A stretch of 64,000 nt of DNA from Blepharisma stoltei (GCA_914767885.1 CAJZBQ010000040.1:620001-684000); one strand, 5' to 3'. Positions 51,192 to 62,472 are shown, counted from the stretch's first letter. Made by a program: numbers and translations. The notes: generated by a model not told the origin, from the letters alone.

Positions 51192-53773
51192 ATGGCAGAG
51201 CTAAAACGTCTCAATCTCATCAGCTCACACATCCTAGGGAACTTCAAATTCGAAACTAAAAGCAATTCCTTAGACAAGTACAAGAAATAGGTGACATCGA
51301 CGGAAGATGGAATCCGAAACACAATCCTATGGAGAAGGCATAACCCATCCTATGAGGCTGAAAATAGTGCCTCTGCCGCTTTTTGAAGTAAGCCTTCGAG
51401 TATGGGGATGTCTGTTGAAGAGGGAAGTTTCGTTTCTCCCCTAAAGTTTTCCCTGCTGCAAGAAGGGCTAGACAGTTTTGGCCTCCCACTTAGTTTTGCT
51501 TATCAGGACTAACGTGGCGGAAGAGGGTGACTAGAGAGCTAATCCTTAGGTCATTGTGTTTTATACCAGATAGGCAGGCTAGTGGTCTACTGTTTATAGC
51601 CTTATAGCATTTAATTTAACTTATAGGAGTTTTCCCTATATGGCCCGATAAAGGCCATGGGTTCTCCGAGAAATCCCTCTGCTGGTTGAGCCAACCAGTA
51701 TTTGGTCTAACCAACGCACTGAGTTGGTTTGACCAACAGAGGAATTCCACGGAGAACCCACGGCCCTTATCGGGCCATATAGGGAAAACTCCTATAGACC
51801 AGTATCGAGCTAGAGGGAAAAATTTCAACCATGACCTTCTCCGCCGCAAAACTTTTGAGCCATTCTACGATATGTACACCTTAATCTGGGACTTGATGAA
51901 AGAAAAGCCAGACTTGTACGATCACAGCGTGGCTGCTGATTTTGACAGAGAAAAATTAAAAGAGCGCTGCCATAGACAAATCATGCATTTGTTCCCAAAA
52001 TGTGGACTGAACCACGAGCTAAACCTTAAGAACCCAATTAAGAAAATTTCTATGTGTTTGGGATTCTGCACAAATGATATCGTGCTTGGAACACGTACAG
52101 TTGTTCATATAGTGCTATATACAGAAGCTCTTACAAATTTAGGCACCGATAAGCATCTGAATTTGATTAACAGAGCTTATACTCTTAAAGACTATGGCTG
52201 CCTTGGCATGACTGAGATTGGCCATGGTTCAAATGTGGCTAGTATTGAAATTACAGCTACTTATGATATGGCAACCAGGGAATTCGTGATTAATTCACCT
52301 ACCCCTACTGCTGTTAAGTGGTGGATTGGAGCTGTAGGGAAAACATCCAATATGGCTGTTATTTTTGCACAGTTGATTTTGAAAGGAATCAACTATGGAG
52401 TGCATGCTTTTGCAATACCAATAAGGGACTATGAAACACATAAAATCTTAGATGGAATCATTATAGGCGACTGTGGCCACAAATTAGGAGTCCAAGGCAT
52501 TGACAATGGCTTCATGATTTTCAGAAATTACAGAGTCCCATATGACTGCTTTTTGGATAGATTTTCACAGGTTACACCTGAAGGACAATTTGCGAGCTCA
52601 ATTAGAAATAACAAAAAAAGATTTGGAACTATGATAAGCTGTTTAATCAGAGGAAGAGTTGTGTGCATTGGAGGAATGGAAAGCTATGCTAGAAACGCTC
52701 TTACCATTGCGATTAGATATGGAGCTATAAGAAAACAGTTTGGACCTGATGGAGAAAGATCAATTTTAGACTATCAACTTCACAGATATAGACTAATGCC
52801 ATATCTAGCTAGGCTTTTTGCTTCAAATGCTGCTACAAAGTTCGTGTCGAGGTTATACAATTCCAGAATTCCACTTATGAGGACTGATCCTGAATCACCA
52901 TTGGTGACAGAATATCATTGGCTGATCACAGTATTCAAATCTCTTAGTACCTGGAATGCTTTTAAAACCATTCAAGAGTGCAGAGAAGCATGCGGTGGAC
53001 ATGGATATTCCACATATGCTGGCTTCAATAAGCTCAAGCAAGATGCTGATGTAGTTTGCACCTTTGAAGGCGATAACAATGTTATTATCCAGCAAGCTGA
53101 AAGATACATTCTTCAAGCAGCTCAAGTAAGAGCAGCTAATAAGCCAATTGCATCCCAATACTTGCAATTCATTAATCTCCAGCCAGCAAAGCCAAAAATT
53201 GAATGTGCCGAGCACTTAAAGCACCCTGAAGTTTTAATATCTCTTCTTGAATACCGTTGCAACTACTACCTTGTCAATGCCGTTAACAAGCTCCAAGAAA
53301 ACATGGGGAGATTTTCTGATATGGACTCTACATGGAACAATACCCAGGTTAGGTACTTGTTTGTTCTTCCTCAAGTATTTGGAGAACTGTTGATGCTGAA
53401 GGAATTAAACAATTTCGTGAAAGAACTCCAGACTTCCTGTCCAGCCACTGCTCAAATAGTGCAAAGTATCATGCTCCTATATGGAGTCCATGTCCTTGAA
53501 AACGAATCAGGGATGATTAAGACTCAATTTACTGAGAACGAAGTTAGGTGGATCAATGACACTGTAATTGAGCTTTGCAATGAGGTAGGGGAAAATGCAG
53601 TAAACATTATGGATGCTGTAGCGTTCCCTGATCATGTAGTTGCATCAGTTCTAGGACATAGTGATGGGCAGGCTTACGAAAGATATACGAAAGTTGTGGA
53701 AAATGCTCCAAATTGCTATGGCCCTCCGGAGTGGATTAACCTTATTCATGAGCATAGGAAAATCTTTAATTAA
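51192..53773 (+). CDS. ACOX: Acyl-CoA oxidase
   Basis: Exons 51192-51272 and 51797-53773 give 685 residues, normal for peroxisomal acyl-CoA oxidases (about 660-700). Family features: KDYGCLGMTEIGHGSNVASIEITATYD near the FAD site (in part), GDCGHKLGVQGIDNG, the arginine-rich GTMISCLIRGRVVCIGGM helix, and CREACGGHGYSTYAGFNKLKQDADVVCTFEGDNNVI containing the catalytic glutamate. It oxidises acyl-CoA to enoyl-CoA, producing H2O2. The C-terminus (HRKIFN) has no PTS1. An ATG inside the IES would make a longer spurious N-terminus and is rejected. Confidence 0.94.
51273..51796. mobile_element. Composite IES: SINE-like repeat plus foldback, in acyl-CoA oxidase
   Basis: Flanked by TAGACAAGTA (51271-51280) and TAGACCAGTA (51795-51804). 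It contains an S2 repeat at about 51285-51600 and a foldback at 51622-51796 whose arms (TATAGGAGTTTTCCCTATAT and its inverse) pair over about 75 bp. The foldback ends exactly at the right IES boundary. Excision joins SNSL to DQYRARGKNF. Confidence 0.9.
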
Positions 53774-53893
53774 AGTTATTAAACCTTAAAATAATTTCCA
53801 AATATTTAGATTTTAAAAGCAATAATTGATATTAAAATTTTAGAGATTGATGCCTCTTAAAATTGTTGTGTAAAATATAATAATAAATTAACT

Positions 53894-54188
53894 ATGAAAA
53901 AGCGTGCTCCAAGTCCTCCACCACTTAGAAAACACCGTAAAATCCCATACAAGACCATTTTACTTGTAAGCTCTATTTAAGGCTCTTCTTTTAACAATTT
54001 CTGGAGTGATTTTCTTTTCAGTTGGGATGACTCATTATGGAAATGGAAGATTTACAGATTGGGGTTTATATTGGCTTCTAGGCGCCTTAGTTTTTATTCC
54101 AGGCAGTTATCATCTATTTATATTCCTCCAACTAATGCGAGAAACTCCAGGTTATTCATATGACATGCTTCCAGATTTCGATGACTAA
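53894..54188 (+). CDS. TMEM230: TMEM230-like membrane protein
   Basis: Exons 53894-53965 and 53982-54188 give 92 residues; the intron (GTAAGCTCTATTTAAG) is 16 nt. The protein starts with a proline-rich MKKRAPSPPPLRKHRKIPYK and has two membrane helices (about residues 21-37 and 48-68). It ends GYSYDMLPDFDD, which matches the SYDDIPDFDD end of animal TMEM230; KIPYK and FIPGSYHL are also conserved. TMEM230 sits in endosomal and secretory vesicle membranes. Animal members have a longer N-terminus. Confidence 0.92.
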
Positions 54189-54495
54189 GATAATCTCTCA
54201 TAATAAGTCTTTCTGAAATAAATTCACGATATCTACTGTGAGGCTTATGCAGCTATTCCATAAACTTTACCAGTATATCAAAGGCATTATAAAGCGATAT
54301 CATCTCTAATCTATTATATTTAAAAGGAAAATCATAATTCTCTTTTGATATATATAACATATCTAATTTAAGAGATTGAGATAGCTTAAGTGTAAAATAG
54401 TTTTAATTATGATATCAAAGAACTCGATTGAGACTTGATACATAACCTGGAGAATTTAAAAATTAGAGAAGATGACTCTAATGATATGTTAATAA
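54189..54495. other. Convergent intergenic region, nothing recognised
   Basis: AT-rich spacer between TMEM230 and eL22 ends. No repeat or RNA could be supported. Confidence 0.5.
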
Positions 54496-54864
54496 TTACT
54501 CCTCTTCGCCCTCATCACCGTAAATCTTGAGGTATTTGAGCTCGTACTTGCCTTTCTCTGTTGCGACTACACGTAAGTAATCAGCAATTTTTGACTTCTT
54601 TAGGTATTTCTTTGTTAAATATTTTAAGTACCTCTTTGAAAAAGGTACTGAACTCCTTAGCACAATTTCTGTAGCGCTGCTTGATAGATTAATTTCTGTG
54701 CCTAGGTTTCCTTTCTTTCCATTGACTTTTATTCTTTCCCTTAGGTATTTTTCGAAGTCTCTCATGATGATGACTTTATCTTCTACTACATTTGAGCAGT
54801 CGATTACGAATTTAAGGTCAACTTTCTTTGTATTTGTGTGTGCTGCTCGCTTGACTGATGTCAT
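54496..54864 (-). CDS. RPL22: 60S ribosomal protein L22 (eL22)
   Basis: 122 residues, typical length. Conserved text: KFVIDCSNVVEDKVI near the start, FEKYLRERIKVNGKKGNLG, and VPFSKRYLKYLTKKYLKK, followed by LRVVATEKGKYELKYLKI and an acidic tail. The start MTSVKRAAHTNTKK is basic as in other eukaryotes. The protein lies on the large-subunit surface near the exit tunnel. Confidence 0.97.
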   Translation of the reverse strand: MTSVKRAAHTNTKKVDLKFVIDCSNVVEDKVIIMRDFEKYLRERIKVNGKKGNLGTEINLSSSATEIVLRSSVPFSKRYLKYLTKKYLKKSKIADYLRVVATEKGKYELKYLKIYGDEGEEE

Positions 54865-54969
54865 TTATATATTATAAGAAATATGGAATCTTAGCCGCAC
54901 ATATCAAGATAAAAATGCATAGCTATAAAGACCGCGAATATTAAGACTTTTTATAGCTAAAAGATTAAA

Positions 54970-56835
54970 TTACTTACGTCCTCCACAGCAACCTTTCTTT
55001 TGGGTGCATGCACAAGGGCTGGATTGTTTGACTTTTTGAGCTATGGTTTCATAACTAGCTGTCTTTGCTGTAAGCTCTTCTTTGGCTGGCATTAATCCTC
55101 TGTCTAAGGCAAGTCTAAGTCTAATAATTGCTCCTGGCCAATTGACTGCAGCAACTCCAGTGCATCTTCCGTTTTTATAGAAATAAGTAATTCTTCCTGT
55201 CTTTAATGGGCTGCCTTCTTCTCTTGTCTCTGTATAGGTGAAATCATGCCCGCTGCTGAAGCCAGCGAATTGGACATTTAAGAACTGATTTGTCCAGAAA
55301 AATGGAACTGAGGCATAAATTGGACCTTTTCCTAACATATTGCTAGCTGCAATTTTGCCTTGGTCTTGGGCTACTTGCCAATGCTCAACTCTTTCTTGTT
55401 TTTCTGAAAGCCAACTATAAAAGCTTGCAATATCTCCAGCAGCAAAAATATATGGATCAACAGTCTGCAAGTGAGCGTTAACTTTTACGCTCCCATCTGC
55501 ATTAAGCAAGGAAGGAGGGACTAAGTTGGTCTGAATTTCTGCTCCTGTAGCTATAAGCACTAAGTCTGCTTTGATTTCTTTTTCTCTAGGCTTGGTTTCA
55601 ATCATTTCTGTATGCATGTAGACCACACCTGAAACTCTTCCTTCAGCTGTTTTAACTTCTTTTGCTGACTGTCCCAAAACGAATTTGATTCCATTCAAAG
55701 CATGGGACTGCAAAATTTGTTGGGCGATTTCTCTGCCGAAAACTCTTTCTAATGGAGCATCATCAGGATCAATGACAGTCACGTTAACTTCAGGATTCGA
55801 TCTCTTAATTGAGGCGGCTGCTTCTAGCCCTAAGAATGAAGATCCAAAAATGACGACATCTTTAGCATTTGATACTTGAGTTCTGAATTTGTGGTGGTCT
55901 GCAGCAGATCTAATAGTGTAAATGCCTTCAACATTGGCAGCTAGTCTTCTCAAAGGTCCAGGAACTCTTGCAGCTGCTCCAGTAGCAACTAAAACTTTAT
56001 CATAAGGAACCTCCTCCTTGCTCTCTAGTTTAATTTTCTTGGTTTTATTATCAATTTGTTGTACAGCGGCTCCAGTTTTGACTTCAATTCCATATTCATC
56101 ATAAAAGCTTTGATCTCTCAATAAAGATGCATCACTTTTGAAAGCTTTTGATAAAGGAACTCTATCATATGGAAGAATTGTCTCTTTGGTTAAAATTGTG
56201 ATTTTTCCTGTAAAACCTTCTTTTCTAAGTGTTTCTGCTGCTGCTTGGCCTGCTGCACCTCCTCCAATAATGACGAATGAAGTGTTATTTGCTGGGTCTC
56301 TTTTTACTAATCTTCTGCTATCAGTGGCTCCTGAGACTTGATCGACTTTTGAGTCAGGAATTTTTACGACAACGTTCCCATTAGAAATTCTTGCCTCAAA
56401 TGATTGAAGAGACCTTTGGCCTGGGGCTCCGATTAATTCTCCAGTGCGAATATCAAATTGTGCCCCATGGAATGGACAAATTAAAGTATATCCATCTAAG
56501 TAGCCTGGATTTAGAGGTAGAAAGTAGTGAGGGCATTTTCCACTGACTGCGTAAACAGCTCCATTGACTTTCGCTACGACTATAAAATTTTCTGGGTTAT
56601 TTCCAACTTGAACCTTTTTCAAGACTCCTTCAATTAGTTCATCTTCTCTGCAAGCAATGATATCTTGATGATTATCTTCGCACCACATTGGACTTAAAGT
56701 TGCTAGCCCTACACCTGCAATTAAAGCTGCGCTAGGAATCCACTTATAATTTGATTGGTAGCTTGATTGTGAGGTCTGAATCCTACGAATTCCAATAATA
56801 CGAGAAGAGAATCGGATGAGCCTAGATGAAAACAT
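54970..56835 (-). CDS. AIFM3-type Rieske/pyridine-nucleotide oxidoreductase
   Basis: 621 residues, single exon. The N-terminus (MFSSRLIRFSSRIIGIRRIQ) looks like a mitochondrial presequence. A Rieske domain follows (about residues 60-165) with both ligand pairs, CPH in SGKCPHYF and CPFH in LICPFHGAQFD. The rest is a two-dinucleotide-fold oxidoreductase: IIGGGAAGQAAAETLR (FAD), DRVPLSKAF, VLVATGAAARVPG and ASFLGLEAAASI-like NAD motif, then IFAAGDIASF. Domain order equals AIFM3/AIFL. A cysteine-rich end (SPCACTQKKGCCGGRK) is unusual and could bind metal. Likely an electron-transfer flavoprotein. Confidence 0.92.
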   Translation of the reverse strand: MFSSRLIRFSSRIIGIRRIQTSQSSYQSNYKWIPSAALIAGVGLATLSPMWCEDNHQDIIACREDELIEGVLKKVQVGNNPENFIVVAKVNGAVYAVSGKCPHYFLPLNPGYLDGYTLICPFHGAQFDIRTGELIGAPGQRSLQSFEARISNGNVVVKIPDSKVDQVSGATDSRRLVKRDPANNTSFVIIGGGAAGQAAAETLRKEGFTGKITILTKETILPYDRVPLSKAFKSDASLLRDQSFYDEYGIEVKTGAAVQQIDNKTKKIKLESKEEVPYDKVLVATGAAARVPGPLRRLAANVEGIYTIRSAADHHKFRTQVSNAKDVVIFGSSFLGLEAAASIKRSNPEVNVTVIDPDDAPLERVFGREIAQQILQSHALNGIKFVLGQSAKEVKTAEGRVSGVVYMHTEMIETKPREKEIKADLVLIATGAEIQTNLVPPSLLNADGSVKVNAHLQTVDPYIFAAGDIASFYSWLSEKQERVEHWQVAQDQGKIAASNMLGKGPIYASVPFFWTNQFLNVQFAGFSSGHDFTYTETREEGSPLKTGRITYFYKNGRCTGVAAVNWPGAIIRLRLALDRGLMPAKEELTAKTASYETIAQKVKQSSPCACTQKKGCCGGRK

Positions 56836-56973
56836 TCACTAATGGTCAATATAAATGGTGATTCAATAAGTAAGAAATTAGAACATGAAAGGTTTTAAAT
56901 AATTTTGAATTTGAAAAATTTCTAATACTTTTTTATTACTTTTAGTCATAAATTTTCAGTAGATTAATTTATT

Positions 56974-57558
56974 ATGAAAACAAAAAGATTTTCAGAAACT
57001 CTCAATTCTGTTTGGCCTTGGAGTGATATTTTTAGCTCAAGCCTCAGAAATTTCTCTGTAAGATCTGGAAGAATTCAGACTTTTTTTACACAAAAACCCA
57101 AAGAAAGCGAAAAAAAAAATCAAAAAATTCCGAAATTTGTACAAAAATCAATAGAGACCGACCAAGAAGTTGAAGAAAGTCCCAAAAAAATTGCTCGATG
57201 TTCAGTTTCAGCACAGTCTGTATATAGCAAAAATAAAAGCATACTTAAATCTCTATCTGCTGTAAGTAAAAGCGATGCGCCTTCTTTTTTATCTGATGAA
57301 ACAAATTTCAAATACGAAACCTACTCAAGCACAAAAATTCTAAATGAGGTTTATTATTTCCCACAATGAGGAAAGATCTTGGCAAAACATCAAAAAAAGA
57401 AGGCTACAAGAAAAACTCCTAGACTATTGAGAATTTTGCCAACAGAATTCCCATCTATAAACGAAAAGTCACAAAACCAGACAAGAAAAAAATCTAAATT
57501 GTTTCAATTTCACACAATCTCTCATAGCAATCTTAGAGAATCTTGGAAAAAATGTTAA
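56974..57558 (+). CDS. Basic, low-complexity protein of unknown function
   Basis: 194 residues with a TGA-coded Trp at 57367-57369. It is rich in Lys and Ser, with no membrane segment and few predicted folded parts; phosphorylatable SPKK and RCSVSA-type sites occur near residues 70-80. I do not recognise it. It is divergent from the AIFM3-type gene (138 bp between starts) and convergent with the pseudokinase-LRR gene. Confidence 0.6.
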
Positions 57559-57736
57559 TAGATATGAAAAAAGCATGTTTAACAAATTAGCCATTGCTCT
57601 TCATAATTAAGTATCTTATTTGAAACTTAGGCTATTTTGTTTATTAATTATACTTTGATATAAATACTAGTCAATTATTAATTTATTCTATTTATAAAAT
57701 CCTAGTGAGCATAATTAATTTAATAAATCTATAAAT

Positions 57737-60700
57737 CTATTTAAAAAGGATATCGCTAGATCTGCTATCAAACGAGAAAGCCGAAAATTCCCCGCCTGAA
57801 ATCCCAAGTTGCAAAGAAGCAGGCTGCAAATTCAAATTTCCATCCTTATCCAGCAGTAATTCTGCAAGTTTCTGATCGATTTCGTCTTCACATTGATGCA
57901 GTCTCGCCCTCAATTTTTCAAGCACAAATTTCGATTTTTCAGTCCACCTTTTAATACTTTCTGCCATTAAGTTATACCCAAACTCCCCAAACCTCTCATT
58001 CGTAGCCTTTAATTTTTTATACTGAGTATTAAACATGACGCTTTGCAGTATTAAATCTTTCTCATTTTGGTCTATTTCATTATCTCCAATGCTCAATTTT
58101 TGGATAATAAAATTATTTGTAAGCGCCCAGCCAATAGCTTCCCCTCCTTCTCTCCCAATATTATTTCTAAATAAATCAATCTCTAGGATATGATGGTTTG
58201 TTTCTAGTAATTTAGCGACATGCATGGCGCCTTCATTTCCAAAAGCGTTACTGCTTAAGTTTACATATCGAAGTGATGACATTGTTTCGCACATTTGGCA
58301 GATGTATTTAACTCCTAAAACTCCAAGCCCACAGCCAGCCATATTCAATCTTTCTAATTCTCTGTTTGCTGAGATTGGTTTACAAAGCTGCTCGGCAAAG
58401 CTTGGGCCGAGCTCAACTTGTGCGAATTCAAATCGTTTTAAATGGGAATGATGAGCTAAGGCTTCTAAAAAATTAGAAAATCCTAGATCAGTTGTGGCAT
58501 GCTCATTACTGCTTTCTGGGCCTTCGTTTTCAGTGCCTTCTGCTAACCTTTTTTGCAATAGCGGGTTTTTAGATAAATCAATGGCAATAAGTGTTTTATT
58601 GACTCTTATAAAAATTGATAATAGCTTTAATTCTTCAGCATAAATATTCTGACTAGCAAGGCTTAATTCTTCTATATGACTATTTCTTACTCCTCCAATT
58701 CTTGATCCAACCGATTGCAAACTTTCGGATTACAATTTGGAAAAAAATTATTATTAAAATCTTTCTGTTATGATTTTACAAATAAAATAGTTTTATGCTA
58801 TTTGCAAAAAATAGAGGCTACAGTATATAACAAATATGCTAGAAATTGGATCATTTGTTTGATTTTTGACTTTGTGAAAATCTCTTGATATAGGATAGGG
58901 GCTGATTTTCCATTTTTCAATACTCTCGTTTGATCAAGGTGAATTGAAGTTAGAGCCCTAATCGGAAGCCCAACATCTCCAAAAATTCGAATATTTGGGA
59001 TATTACTTTCAGGGATAAATTTATAAATATATTCCAAACAAAAATCATCAATATGCTGATCATGCAAATCTAAAACGTAACTATCATCGAAAATCTCTGT
59101 ATTATGATGAGGGATATGCTCTAGTCCTTTTAATAAAGGTTTAGGAATTCGCTCAATCATAGCTTTCAGCCTTTCTAACTCATCTTTCACTTGCTTTATA
59201 TCTTTATGTCTAGCTGTTACATCTTTTGCTAGAATTCTGATTAAAAAATGTGCCATTCCATTGGAAATAATCAAAGAATCCAATGATTTCGGGCATTCCC
59301 AATCGGCTCCATGCCAAATGACCGTGGATTTTGACAGTGTACATTTCATCGAAATCCATTCGTTCAGAAATTTTTGATAGTGCGGACATTTGGCCCGAAA
59401 TTAAAGGTTTTTTTCGGTAAAATGCCAACTATCAAAAAATTTTCGATCAATTTTCGGTCAAATGGACACTATCAAAAAGGCAAAGTTATTTGACCTGCAC
59501 CCTTCCCAATCATCTAATAAATCTCGATATGGAGATAGTCCTGGATGGCTTGCCATATCTTCGCTAAAAGTAACCGGCGCATTTCCTGTCAAAGCTTTAT
59601 AAATTATTGCTCCAATGCTATAAATATCGCATTGCTCAGTAATATTATGCTTTGGTATTTTCCCAGTCCTTTTATATTCATCAGCAAATTCCTTATGCTC
59701 AGGTGACAAATAATCTTCATCCCTAAATGTTGTATCATATTTATCTCCACTTAATTGCTGAAAATATTGAGATTCTGAGCCTAAAATTTCAACTGGATCC
59801 CAGATAGCCAGTTCTAAATCCAAAAAGCAAAGCCTCTGAATATCTTGTTCTAATAAGTAAACTGATGAAGGATTTATATTGGAATGCAAAACTTTCATAG
59901 AATGGAGAATTTCTAACTGATCAAGCAAGTTTAACCCTAAATCAATAGCTTCTAGCTCATTCATACACACAGTCATGCGCTGGTTTGGCTGTGGCTTGGC
60001 TTTTTCTTTGGTTTCTTTGGTTTTTAGGTCTAAATATTCTTCTAATGTCATTTGTGTAGCTTCAAGCTCATTTATGCTTTTATAAAGGATCCCCCCTGGG
60101 AGTTCCCCAAACTCCTGCACTTCTTCCTTGGTCAACTTGTTTTTCAAGACAATTTCACGGAAATAATTTTGCCTAAAGCTTTTGTCTCCATAAACTCCTG
60201 CAAGATAAATTAACTCGAATTTCATATTTAGCTCTTCACCTATCATAGCTTTCACGTTGAGTATAGCATGCTTGTATTTTCTCTTATAAGTCGAAGAAAT
60301 TTCTTCAATAATCTCAGGAGGCTTGATGATTTCGTATTTTCCAAGGAAAAGATTTCCGGGTTGCAGATATGATATAACTGGATAGGGGTTTTCTATTATG
60401 TGAGTTGACAATGTTCTTAAAAAATTGTGGCTTTCTTGGAGAATTTTTGCTAGAATTTCGCATTCTTTTATGACTGCTTTCTTAAAAGTTTCGAAGTTGA
60501 TGCTTTCTCCGTTGCAGATTTCGTCTCGAAAATCTTCTAAATCCCCTTGCCCTTGATCGAGCTACTGGATAAGGATTGGGTAAGCAACTATTTATAAGTT
60601 TTTTATATTATTAAAATTTAAATTTTTGTTCGTCTAAGTTATTTTATGTGCTATTGAAGTGAAATAGAGTCTGCAATATATTTGTAAATATGCTAAAAAT

Positions 60701-61222
60701 CGCATTGAATAGATTAGAAACGTTATACTGTAATATCTTTAATAATAATAATAATTATTATTATCAGAGATCGTAGTTAAATTTGACTTGTAGTTGGGCA
60801 GATCTTTAGAAAATCGTTCGATCAAAATGGGGAAGTAAAGGCTCCATTTCAATGTAAGGTAGCTGAATATGCCCTTCATTACAAATAGCCCTTAATGTTT
60901 TATCAATACATACATAAAATTCATCTGGAGTCATAGTGTTTTCATCTTCAAATTGATAAAACTCGAATAAATCTATGTTAGTTTTACATTTTAGCTTGTT
61001 TTCAAGAGTTCCTTTGCTAGCTACAAGTAAAGAAGTCAAAAATTCAAGCACTTCAATTTCAGTGTCAGAGGCAATAAACTTTTCGAAATTTAAATGCACA
61101 TCATCAGTTTGGACGATATTTTTCTTGAATTCATTAACGCTTACAAAAAAAGGAATTCCAAGCTCCTTCCATCTCTTGCAAAATTTACTTGCAAGTTCGC
61201 ATGGGATAATGTTTATTTGCTA
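57737..61222 (-). CDS. Pseudokinase-LRR fusion protein, 5' end unresolved
   Basis: Visible minus-strand exons are about 61222-60838, 60539-59503, 59295-58953 and 58689-57737, over 860 residues. The order is a helical N-terminus, a protein-kinase-like domain (PGNLFLGKYEII to LIRILAKDVTARH), a linker, then leucine-rich repeats of the ribonuclease-inhibitor type (LSLASQNIYAEELKLLS.., LERLNMAGCGLGVLGVKYI, LRYVNLSSNAFGNEGAMHVA, LEIDLFRNNIGREGGEAIGW) and a coiled-coil tail. HRD is HSN (HSNINPSS) and DFG is DLE (FLDLELA), so it is predicted inactive. No start codon is seen in the 5' frame back to a TAG at 61222, so another excision or intron probably leads to an upstream first exon. Confidence 0.78.
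58690..58952 (+). mobile_element. Decayed GATCGAACGAT-family IES in the pseudokinase-LRR gene
   Basis: TA at 58688-58689 and 58951-58952, both codon positions 2-3. On the gene strand the start has CACCTTGATCAAACGA and the end has TTGGATCAAGAATTGGAGG, worn versions of the family terminus. Excision gives LPIRALRNSHIEELSLAS. About 263 bp. Confidence 0.85.
59296..59502. mobile_element. IES with 9-bp GATTGGGAA direct repeats and no TA there
   Basis: The repeat TTCCCAATC (plus strand) occurs at 59296-59304 and 59503-59511; removal gives LLDDWECPKSLDSLIISNGM, a normal kinase C-lobe. The 207-bp insert contains an inverted pair based on TTTTTGATAGTG and CATTTG..CCGAAA. A TA pair (59267-59268, 59487-59488) would also keep frame but gives a less natural protein. 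Confidence 0.7.
60540..60837 (-). mobile_element. Decayed GATCGAACGAT-family IES in the pseudokinase-LRR gene
   Basis: TA at 60538-60539 and 60836-60837. The right end keeps AAAATCGTTCGATCAAAATG before GGGGAAGTAA; the left end has CCCTTGATCGAGC. Excision joins EMEPL to EDFRDEICNG. About 298 bp. Confidence 0.88.
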
Positions 61223-62472
61223 AATATATAATACCCTCTTCACATTTGCATGAGATTCATGAACTTTTGAGAGATATTGTCCCATTTTCTATAAGTTTTG
61301 ATATTTATGAGTTTTTTAAAGATTAATATGCACATTTGGTCATAAAATTTTTCTTTTCAAGCAAGGTAAATTATTCCGCAACTAAATAGCAGCGATAGTA
61401 TCAATCTTTTGTGAAATAAAAATAAAAATGACTTCAAATAAGTTCTGAGTTCACAAAATGGCTATCAATGCACAAAAACTAAAAATATATTCCATGCTTT
61501 AGATTTTAGTTTTCCTATTTAAATCTGGTTGCAAATATCTTTCTTATTGACGTCCCTTCTATATAATAAACTAAAATATTCAAATTTTAAGTGTATTAGG
61601 AAATCTCAATTTATTTTAAATATCTTGCGTGTACAGCTTTGTAATATGCAATTTGCAAATTTTAAACTTTTTCAGATATTTTCAAGAAATTTTGCTGATA
61701 TCATTAAATCAGTAAAATATGAAGTTTAAATTCTGTATTATGTCTAAGCGTAATTTAGGGAGGGTCTCCACTCTTCGGGACATTCCCCGCAGATGAGTGG
61801 CTCCACATGCAGGATTTGATTCAACATGTGAAAAATGTCCCCACATAGGGGACCTCCCGAAATTATGTCAACATATAATATAAATCTAAGAATGATCTTC
61901 ATCGATAAACAATAAAATTTCTTATAAAGCATCAATTTAGCAATTTCTTTGCTTTTGCCTAATGAAGCTTCTTTGAATGCTATAGAAGACTCGATAATAA
62001 AACTTTTTCATAAATTATTGTGCATTAAACAAGAAGACCCATCATAAAAGTTATGATAAAAGCCTAGCATCAAGAATTTTCATTTGGGAAATAATCAAAT
62101 GTTTGTTGAATTGAATAATCACTACAAAGATCTAGTTAAAGTTTTTATTTTCCAATTATGAAATTCAATTTCTCCAATAAGCTTCATATCTTACATTTAA
62201 ACTTCTTTTTCAAATTGGTTTTAATTTAACCACTATTTATATCATTATCTTACAATAATATTGCTGCTTTTAAAACTCTAGTTTAAATGGCATTTAATGT
62301 AATTACTGGATAAATGATTTCGTTAATTCTATAATGATCTTGCCCTATAATTTCATCTTAAAATATCGATTAGATTACTTACCAATTAACTTAAAATTAT
62401 TCACTCATTTTTATCTAATCATTCAAATTACAATGAATGGCACAAGTCGACATTTATATAAAAATATAACCA
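61223..62472. other. Long AT-rich region between divergent genes; foldback at 61758-61860
   Basis: No convincing coding frame in 1.25 kb, although the first exon of the pseudokinase-LRR gene probably lies here. The only clear structure is a partial hairpin at 61758-61860: GGGAGGGTC and GACCTCCC outside, then GGGACATT with AATGTCCC, and CACATG with CATGTG near the loop. It sits in TTA...TTA-like flanks and resembles a small foldback MITE. Confidence 0.55.

Noticed and set aside
51686-51796. Extended N-terminus of acyl-CoA oxidase starting MSQPVFGL
   Set aside because: It is translated from one arm of the foldback element; the conserved protein starts with MAELKRLN in the upstream exon and joins at TA.
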